This document shows, piece after piece, positions 40,649 through 46,430 of a stretch of DNA of 46,430 bases. The stretch is from Patescibacteria group bacterium (GTDB lineage Bacteria; Patescibacteriota; Patescibacteriia; Magasanikbacterales; UBA922). The translations under genes and the position numbers were made by a program. Position 1 is the stretch's first letter. Every line of letters starts with the position of its first letter. Under the pieces are notes generated by a model that had not been told where the DNA came from, did not search any database, and saw nothing but the letters and a program-made list of their open reading frames with translations. The DNA lies in contig JAHJIX010000012.1 in NCBI GenBank assembly GCA_018823045.1, positions 1 through 46,430 on the forward strand, written 5' to 3'.

Positions 40649-42040
40649 ATGAAAAAAATAGTTCAGACAATAAAAAAACAGTGGGCGCAAGTGCTTGCTG
40701 TTTTTGTATTTATTTTTTTTATTGGTAGTCGTTTGTGGATGTATGTTCGTTATGGGGCGGCTGGATTTGGATATGATACAGGAATTTATCGGCATTATAT
40801 TCGTGGATATTTTGAGCGTTTTGGTGACAATACCATTGAGCCATTTGGTTTTTCCTCTTTTTCGAATGCTTTGCATTTTTTAGGAAATTCTACAGATAAC
40901 ATTTTGTTTTTTTGGTACATGTTTATAGGTGTCATACTCGGTATTCTTTTTTATACGGTGGTACAGCTATATACAAAAAATAAAAATACTGCACTGATTG
41001 CTTTCATTCTTTTTTCCACCTCTATTGTACAATTTGAATTTTTTTGGTGGTTTTATTATAGAAATACTCTTGGATTATTTTTTGTATTATTATCATTTAT
41101 TTTTTTGTATTATCGTTCATATTTGCTTATCTTAACTCTTTTGGTAATTGGAACGATTCATCCATTGTCTCTTATCCCAATAGGACTGATGCTTATTATT
41201 CAGTGTATTTTTGATAAAGAGAAAAGAACATATTTATTTATCAGTGGGGGAGTGGCTTTATTTGCTATTTTATTATTAAACATACAAGAGATAAAAGGTT
41301 ATGCATCGTTGTTATTTCAAAAAGATGTGTATGTTGATGATTTAGCAAAACAAAATGAAGGTGAGTTTACTGGGCAATTTATTTCTTTAGCATTTTATGT
41401 TCGGGTGGCATTTATATATATTATCTTTGGGTTATTAGGCGTTGTGTATTACTTTAAAAAATATAAAGAATTGGGATTATTTTTGGTGATAAATGCTATT
41501 CTTTTTGCTTTAGGGATATTATTTTATCGTCGATTTATTATATTTTTTGATATTGCTGCCTTATTTTTTGCCTCTGTCTTTTTATCTCATCTTTTAGAAA
41601 AAAGTAAACAAAGTCAATATGTAAAAGTTGTGAGTATATTGTTTTTTGCTCTATTATTTTTTCAGCAAATTCGCTATATTGCAGATAAACGTCCATTAGT
41701 GCGACCGTTAGATGTACGCAATGTTGAATCAATTGATCAGCTTATCTCAAGCGATGCATATATCTTAACGATTAACTCTCATTACGCTCCTTGGTTGCAA
41801 GGATTTACGACGAAGGATATTATTGCTCCTGGAATGTTTGAGCATGATCAGTGGACGTTTTCTCAGTGGGAGCAATTTTGGTATAGTCCATATAGTGAAG
41901 ATCGCCTATCTTTATTAGCACTATATAGTAAAGACATCTATATATTTATTGGAGATAAGGATCGTACATTTATTTCTATATTAGAAAGTGATGAGCATTT
42001 TATTCCTATAACAGCATATTTATGGCGGGTATCTTTATAA
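40649..42040 (+). CDS. polytopic membrane protein, GT-C glycosyltransferase-like
   Basis: 463 aa with about ten hydrophobic helices and a C-terminal soluble domain of about 110 aa. The first loop carries GAAGFGYDTGIYRHYIRGYF, whose acidic residue after the first helix resembles the GT-C (dolichol-phosphate-mannose-type) catalytic loop. No further motif confirms this, so substrate and function are open. Codon use is AT-rich like its neighbours; it overlaps the following small gene by 19 nt. Confidence 0.6.
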   Translation: MKKIVQTIKKQWAQVLAVFVFIFFIGSRLWMYVRYGAAGFGYDTGIYRHYIRGYFERFGDNTIEPFGFSSFSNALHFLGNSTDNILFFWYMFIGVILGILFYTVVQLYTKNKNTALIAFILFSTSIVQFEFFWWFYYRNTLGLFFVLLSFIFLYYRSYLLILTLLVIGTIHPLSLIPIGLMLIIQCIFDKEKRTYLFISGGVALFAILLLNIQEIKGYASLLFQKDVYVDDLAKQNEGEFTGQFISLAFYVRVAFIYIIFGLLGVVYYFKKYKELGLFLVINAILFALGILFYRRFIIFFDIAALFFASVFLSHLLEKSKQSQYVKVVSILFFALLFFQQIRYIADKRPLVRPLDVRNVESIDQLISSDAYILTINSHYAPWLQGFTTKDIIAPGMFEHDQWTFSQWEQFWYSPYSEDRLSLLALYSKDIYIFIGDKDRTFISILESDEHFIPITAYLWRVSL

Positions 42041-42186
42041 GTATATGTGTTATTCTCATATTAGGTGTTGGAACATTATTTGTGTTCGAACGTCGTTTAT
42101 TGAAGACTTCTTTATTAGAACGAGTTGTGCTTGTGTTTTCTACTGGTTTACTTATGTTGATAAGTATATTTATTTTATTATTTTGA
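42022..42186 (+). CDS. small two-helix membrane protein
   Basis: Not recognised. 54 aa: MAGIFISICVILILGVGTLF forms helix one, then a basic loop FERRLLKTSLLERVV, then a second hydrophobic segment ending ISIFILLF. It overlaps the end of the GT-C-like gene in another frame, suggesting translational coupling, and is followed directly by a terminator. The coding call rests on the membrane pattern and position. Confidence 0.55.
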   Translation: MAGIFISICVILILGVGTLFVFERRLLKTSLLERVVLVFSTGLLMLISIFILLF

Positions 42187-42205
42187 GTAATATATTTTAC
42201 GGTAT

Positions 42206-42236
42206 AAAAATAGAGTCATATCGACTCTATTTTTAT
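42206..42236. terminator. bidirectional terminator
   Basis: AAAAATAGAGTC / GACTCTATTTTT hairpin with T-runs on both strands, between convergent genes. Confidence 0.85.
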
Positions 42237-42244
42237 GTGTACTA

Positions 42245-42853
42245 TTATCTTGAATATGTTCCGCTTAATGTTGTTTGATCAAGAATATGTCCCTTCATAG
42301 CTTTGAGGAGAGCTGCTTTGTTGGCTCCTGATGCTAAATCAAGTTTTGCATCAAGTGCATAGAGTTTAAACATATAGCGGTGAGTTCCTGATGGGGGGCA
42401 TGGGCCACCATAGCTAGTTTTACCAAAATCATTTTTTCCTTGTACGGCTCCTTTTGGTACGGTTTGTGTAAGGATGGTGTTTGTGCCCGGTGAAATATTC
42501 CATACGAGCCAGTGAACCCAATCACCTGCAGGTGCATCAGGGTCATCAACGATAAGTGCGAAGCCTTTTGTTTCAGCGGGGGCTGTGGGGATCGCGAGTG
42601 GTGGATTAATATCTGTTCCATCACAGGTATATACTGCTGGTATCGCTTGTCCTTCTGTAAATGCTTCAGAACTTAAAGTGAGAGGAATTTTTTCTGCTAT
42701 TACAGGAATATCTTCTTTTACTTCAATTTCTTTTTCTTCTATTGGCATAGGTGTTGGTTCAGGAGTAAGAGTTGTCGTTGGTTTTATTGGTTTCGTTGGA
42801 CCACATCCTGCAAGTAATAATAAGAGGCTAAGTGATAAAAAAATTTTGTGCAT
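42245..42853 (-). CDS. YbhB/YbcL-type (PEBP-like) lipoprotein
   Basis: 202 aa. A lipobox (SLLLLLAGC) ends the signal peptide, followed by a Pro/Thr linker. The PEBP-like domain carries IPAVYTCDGTDINPPLAI, ALIVDDPDAPAGDWVHWLVW, NDFGKTSYGGPCPPSGTHRY and MFKLYALDAKLDL. Family members are found in all domains; bacterial roles are unclear. Expected to be anchored at the outer face of the cytoplasmic membrane. Confidence 0.92.
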   Translation of the reverse strand: MHKIFLSLSLLLLLAGCGPTKPIKPTTTLTPEPTPMPIEEKEIEVKEDIPVIAEKIPLTLSSEAFTEGQAIPAVYTCDGTDINPPLAIPTAPAETKGFALIVDDPDAPAGDWVHWLVWNISPGTNTILTQTVPKGAVQGKNDFGKTSYGGPCPPSGTHRYMFKLYALDAKLDLASGANKAALLKAMKGHILDQTTLSGTYSR

Positions 42854-42915
42854 AAAAAATAGCTATGTAAATTATATCTATAGTGTAACAATTTTTTTCT
42901 TATCTGTATATATGG

Positions 42916-42921
42916 TATACT
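42916..42921 (+). promoter_or_regulatory. -10 box of the 42931 gene (near-leaderless)
   Basis: TATACT 10 nt before the ATG; the predicted transcript start is about 3-4 nt before the start codon. Confidence 0.55.
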
Positions 42922-42930
42922 AGAGATACT

Positions 42931-44142
42931 ATGAAATATCGTATTTATGTTGGCACGTGGTCAATAAGCTCGACCATTCAGTTAAAAGAATATTATCAGG
43001 CATTTGCATATGACAAGTCTTCTTATTTTTCAAAAGAAGAAATTCAAGCATGGAAAAAAGGTATAAATATTGATTCAATTGTTTACAATACTCAAGCATT
43101 TAATAGTATCTATGCTGTGTTAGATAATCAGGTGACCTTAGATATGTTAGAGGATGGGCTTATTTTGTTGGGGAAAAGTAGTGAAGATTTTAAAAAAGAC
43201 ACTGAATATTTATATCAATTTTTAAAAACACAAATTGGAGTTTTTTTGCATAATATGCGTGGAAGAGATATTACTGTTCCTCAGGTAACGACGGAAGAGC
43301 TTGTTTCACAAGGTGTTATAATTGAAGTAAAACGTGCCACCAAAAAACAATTACAAGATATATTTGATAGACTGGATTGTCCCGTATACAAAAAAGTAAG
43401 TTTAGAAAAAGGGGGTGTTTGGATTGGAGAGCGAGTAGCGGTAATTTATAATTCTGTCTTAGGAAAAGAAGATATAACTGAGATGGTTCGTTATTTAATG
43501 TTTGCGCGTTTATATGAGCAAGAATTAAAGAATATGCTCTATGTACAAAGAACATTATGGAACCAAATTGAAGGAATTCGCTATCAACGATTATATAAAT
43601 ATAGTGAATTACCAGATGTACGTGATCGAGCACTCACTATTCAGTCAAATACGAATTTTTATTATGGGCGTTCTCAACAGATGAATCATTTTTTAAGTTG
43701 GCGAGAAGAGTATATTGATGAATATCTAAAAGATCATATTTTAAGTACAACATTTTGGAGCTTTTTTAGATCTCTTACGTCTACACAAAAATATTTGCAT
43801 GAACTGTGGGGTATGACGATTCGTCATGCTGATGTGACAGTAGAGGCAATTTCCTTGTTGTATGGAGATACACATCAACGAGAGTTACAAACACTGCAAC
43901 GTTTATTTTTAGTGTCAACCGTTATTTCTGTATTATCTCTAGGTGCACTTGCTGGGTCAAAGATGGTGACCTATACCAAAGATGGTGAATTATTATCCCA
44001 AACAGTGGTGGCCTCTTGGAGTATTGATTCATTTGTTTTTTATGGCTTAATTACTTTGGTCATTGCACTTCTTTTTTATCTGTTATTTTATATTGCTTTT
44101 GGTACGTTTAGAAAAGCAAAGCGGATTATTAGAAAAAAATAA
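42931..44142 (+). CDS. hypothetical protein with C-terminal membrane hairpin
   Basis: Not recognised. 403 aa. A soluble N-terminal region (1-320) is rich in Tyr, Gln and charged residues, with helical segments in its second half (residues 185-300). Two hydrophobic helices follow near residues 325-345 and 372-393, and a basic tail (KAKRIIRKK). The topology suggests a large domain on one face held by a membrane hairpin. It has its own near-leaderless promoter. Confidence 0.6.
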   Translation: MKYRIYVGTWSISSTIQLKEYYQAFAYDKSSYFSKEEIQAWKKGINIDSIVYNTQAFNSIYAVLDNQVTLDMLEDGLILLGKSSEDFKKDTEYLYQFLKTQIGVFLHNMRGRDITVPQVTTEELVSQGVIIEVKRATKKQLQDIFDRLDCPVYKKVSLEKGGVWIGERVAVIYNSVLGKEDITEMVRYLMFARLYEQELKNMLYVQRTLWNQIEGIRYQRLYKYSELPDVRDRALTIQSNTNFYYGRSQQMNHFLSWREEYIDEYLKDHILSTTFWSFFRSLTSTQKYLHELWGMTIRHADVTVEAISLLYGDTHQRELQTLQRLFLVSTVISVLSLGALAGSKMVTYTKDGELLSQTVVASWSIDSFVFYGLITLVIALLFYLLFYIAFGTFRKAKRIIRKK

Positions 44143-44159
44143 TGTATAATAATGTTGAT

Positions 44160-44194
44160 AAAAGAACAGATCCTATTATAGGATCTGTTCTTTT
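44160..44194. terminator. bidirectional terminator
   Basis: A 14-bp perfect stem (AAAAGAACAGATCC / GGATCTGTTCTTTT) with loop TATTATA between convergent genes; it overlaps the thiI 3' end. Confidence 0.88.
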
Positions 44195-45351
44195 TCTGTG
44201 CGATCAATAATATCTTGAATCATTTCTTCTATAGGAAGATCTTTTTCTATTTCTTCTAGTTCTTGTATTGTCGTATAAATAGCTGGTTTTTTGGGCGTAA
44301 AGAGTGAGCAGCAATCGTCATGAGGAATAATAGATGTATCAAATGTTCCGATTTCTTTTGCTTTTTTAATAATTTCATGTTTGTCAAAACCAATTAATGG
44401 TCGAAGGATGAGACGTTTTGACACCGCTTCAACTGTGGTCATATTTTCAATCGTTTGAGAAGCTACTTGTCCGAGGGCCTCTCCGGTGATAATTGTTTTT
44501 GCCCCTAGGCGACTGGCTAACATATTTGCTGCACGCATCATGAGGCGACGGTAAATAATAATACGATATTTTTCTGGAGCAAATAAGACTACTTTCTTTT
44601 GTGCATCAGCAAGTGGTGCAAGGTAGAGGTACGCTTGCTTTGCATATTTTCCAGATATCGCAGTGAGTTTTTTTACTTTATCAATAGAAGCATCGTTGGT
44701 GTATGGATATGAGTGGAAATGGACAAAGATAGGGGAGAGCCCACGTTTTTGTGCATAATAAGCTGCAACAGGAGAATCAATACCACCAGACATCAATATA
44801 ATTGCTTTGCCTTGGGTGCCAACAGGAAGACCACCTGGCCCTGGGGATTTATGTATATATATGTAGGCTTTATGTGCAATAATTTCTATCCAAACAGTAA
44901 TATCTGGATGTTTAAGGTCTACTTTTTTTGGTGTAACTTGAAAAATACCAGCACCAACTTGTCTGTTTATCTCAGGAGATGTAATGGGGTATGTCTTATT
45001 GGATCGTTTTGTCTGTACACGAAAAGATTCAAATGATTCTGTTGAAAGTAATTCATTTGAGAGATCAATCATTGTTGAAATATCAGCAGAAGTAACGCGG
45101 GCAATACCGATATAGGCAATACCAAAAACATTCTGAAGCATTTTTTCCCAGGCTTCAATTATTTCTTCAGTATCGATCTGTACATCAATATGTACACGAC
45201 CTTGTCCTTTATATATTTTTGTCACCGTATTATCGATGGAATGTCTTTTTGCTTGGAGATCAATCATGCGAATAAGGGCACGCTCAAACATGTCTTTATT
45301 TTTTCCTTTTAAAGCAATTTCATCGTAATGACATAATATTTGGTATTCCAT
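44176..45351 (-). CDS. thiI: tRNA 4-thiouridine synthetase ThiI (short form)
   Basis: 391 aa. A ferredoxin-like and THUMP region at the N-terminus (LCHYDEIALKGKNKDMFERA) is followed by the PP-loop IILMSGGIDSPVAAYYAQKR. The family's DDCCSLFTPKKP block carries the conserved Cys. The C-terminal rhodanese domain of E. coli ThiI is absent, as in many bacteria, so a separate sulfur donor is needed. It would thiolate U8 in tRNA; no thiamine genes are seen nearby. Confidence 0.94.
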   Translation of the reverse strand: MEYQILCHYDEIALKGKNKDMFERALIRMIDLQAKRHSIDNTVTKIYKGQGRVHIDVQIDTEEIIEAWEKMLQNVFGIAYIGIARVTSADISTMIDLSNELLSTESFESFRVQTKRSNKTYPITSPEINRQVGAGIFQVTPKKVDLKHPDITVWIEIIAHKAYIYIHKSPGPGGLPVGTQGKAIILMSGGIDSPVAAYYAQKRGLSPIFVHFHSYPYTNDASIDKVKKLTAISGKYAKQAYLYLAPLADAQKKVVLFAPEKYRIIIYRRLMMRAANMLASRLGAKTIITGEALGQVASQTIENMTTVEAVSKRLILRPLIGFDKHEIIKKAKEIGTFDTSIIPHDDCCSLFTPKKPAIYTTIQELEEIEKDLPIEEMIQDIIDRTEKEQIL

Positions 45352-45374
45352 AGATATAAAACATACACTATTTT

Positions 45375-46427
45375 TTAGCTTTTGTCTAGTATGTTATCCT
45401 GTTTTGTCTGAGATATTGTTGCAATCCATGTAGAAATTGGCATTGCAAGAAGAAGACCAATACTTCCGATAAGCGTCCGAACAATTTCTGTGGCAATAAC
45501 TTCATTGTTGAGTGTGCTCATGAGTGTTCCAAATGGTCCTTCACGAAGGTAAATAAGAATAGTCAATGGGAATGCTGCACCAATATAGGCGAGAATAAGT
45601 GTATTAATCATAGCGCCCGTGTGATCTTGCCCAATACGAATAGCACGCATAAATAATTCCTTTTTTTTCATGTTTGGTGATGCATCACGAAGTTCTTCTA
45701 CTACAGAGACTTGATTAATAACCAGGTCATCAATAACACCCAAGGATCCAATAATAATGGCCGCAAGAAGTAGACCCTGCATATTAATATTTGTATAGCC
45801 TAAGGCGACTAAGAATGTCGTTTCATCATCAACAAATCCAGTGAGTGATGTAAGGTATACAAAGATTGAGGCAAGAATACCGGTTAATGCAAGAGTTATA
45901 ATAATACCAAGGAGGGCTTGTCGTGCTTTACTTGTGCGCCCATAAGAAAAGTACATGTTCCAGGTCATGGCAATTGTTCCTCCAAGAAGTGTGACCCATA
46001 CAGGGGGCCATCCTTTGAGAATGAGGGGGATAATAATCCAAAGGGCGATTACGAGGGTGACAACGAGATTAATAAGAGACTTCATTCCTTTTTTTCCATT
46101 GGTAAGCCAAACGATGAGTACAAAAAGAGCGATAAGAGCAATGACCCATGCACGACGAACAAAATCAACGATCATATATCTCTGTGTTCCGTCAGCGAGT
46201 GTCATATCTTCAACGAGAATGTTATTTCCTTTGGCTGCTTTACTGAGTGCTCCGACTTCTATATCTTTATCAATAATAAAACGTTCACCTTGATTATTTT
46301 CTATCCGAAGATAGGTGTCTGTTGCATCAATGACTTTTGCTTCAAATATTACTTTTTCTTCTTCTTGTGCGAATGTTATGATGGGTAAAAGGCAGAGAAA
46401 GGTGATAATAATAATTTTTTTGATCAT
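45375..46427 (-). CDS. YibE/F family membrane protein
   Basis: 350 aa. A signal peptide (MIKKIIIITFLCLLPIITFA) precedes a beta-rich extracytoplasmic domain (about 20-90). Seven or so hydrophobic helices follow, with the family blocks LGSLGVIDDLVINQVSVVEE-type (IIGSLGVIDDLVINQ), MRAIRIGQDHTGAMINTLIL, AYIGAAFPL and EIVRTLIGSIGLLLAMP. Function of YibE/F proteins is not established. The start codon is 3 nt from the window edge but appears complete. Confidence 0.9.
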   Translation of the reverse strand: MIKKIIIITFLCLLPIITFAQEEEKVIFEAKVIDATDTYLRIENNQGERFIIDKDIEVGALSKAAKGNNILVEDMTLADGTQRYMIVDFVRRAWVIALIALFVLIVWLTNGKKGMKSLINLVVTLVIALWIIIPLILKGWPPVWVTLLGGTIAMTWNMYFSYGRTSKARQALLGIIITLALTGILASIFVYLTSLTGFVDDETTFLVALGYTNINMQGLLLAAIIIGSLGVIDDLVINQVSVVEELRDASPNMKKKELFMRAIRIGQDHTGAMINTLILAYIGAAFPLTILIYLREGPFGTLMSTLNNEVIATEIVRTLIGSIGLLLAMPISTWIATISQTKQDNILDKS

Positions 46428-46430
46428 AAA

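Overview
ORGANISM. This is an AT-rich, gene-dense bacterial chromosome segment whose features point to the Candidate Phyla Radiation (Patescibacteria). The S10/spc ribosomal operon is otherwise complete but lacks rpmD (L30) between rpsE and rplO, a known CPR hallmark. The 16S rRNA gene carries mismatches to the universal 515F and 1492R primers and has no 23S, 5S or spacer tRNA beside it. Several ribosomal proteins have lysine-rich tails. UGA is used as a stop, so this is not one of the UGA=Gly lineages. No finer taxonomy can be supported from the window alone. No CRISPR array, transposase or prophage is visible.

LAYOUT. 1-3.9 kb: amino-acid racemase, malic enzyme and small accessory or membrane proteins. 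4.0-7.7 kb: queA and tgt (queuosine tRNA modification) flanking an AlkD-type DNA glycosylase and an unknown gene. 7.7-16.4 kb: an unusual accessory stretch interleaved with housekeeping genes (M20 peptidase, uvrD, ndk). It holds a PGM1-like ATP-grasp ligase, a GCS2-like carboxylate-amine ligase, tiny ORFs and elaborate RNA leaders, and ends at rpmB. 16.5-20.4 kb: site-2 protease and the str operon (rpsL, rpsG, fusA). 20.5-25.7 kb: trmD, the lone 16S rRNA gene, an acidic orphan protein and tuf. 25.7-35.7 kb: rpsJ, then rplC to rplO. 35.8-40.6 kb: secY, adk, map, ruvX, recO, rpmG, tRNA-Trp and a PhnA-domain protein. 40.6-46.4 kb: membrane proteins, a PEBP lipoprotein, thiI and a YibE/F protein.

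MAIN DISCOVERY CANDIDATE. The ATP-grasp gene and the GCS2-like gene are about 1.5 kb apart, separated by an unrelated M20 peptidase gene. Each is preceded by its own promoter and a paralogous RNA cassette of about 220-250 nt. The order is the same in both. First comes a near-leaderless short leader peptide ending Pro-Asn-(Trp/Arg)-stop. Then come three competing helices: 1:2, a 2:3 antiterminator that contains the leader stop codon, and a 3:4 intrinsic terminator. After the terminator there is an identical 15-mer, ATTGTTCTTTACAAA, and then an uninterrupted 24-25 bp hairpin whose two copies differ by compensatory changes. A Shine-Dalgarno sequence and the structural start codon follow. One leader peptide has six consecutive Phe codons; the other is rich in Val, Ile, Leu and Phe. 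A third, diverged cassette at 14.74-15.27 kb has a Cys-rich leader ORF (ending GGVCCSKSCNN) and precedes a small zinc-ribbon protein. This looks like a family of ribosome-controlled attenuators coupled to long hairpins, driving a two-ligase peptide or amide pathway.

EXPRESSION LOGIC. Most housekeeping genes lack a Shine-Dalgarno sequence, and several begin within a few bases of the predicted transcription start (leaderless). The accessory genes of the 5.8-15.5 kb stretch have clear Shine-Dalgarno sequences. Terminator-like hairpins also sit in the leaders of the str operon and of rplC, suggesting that attenuation is widely used here.
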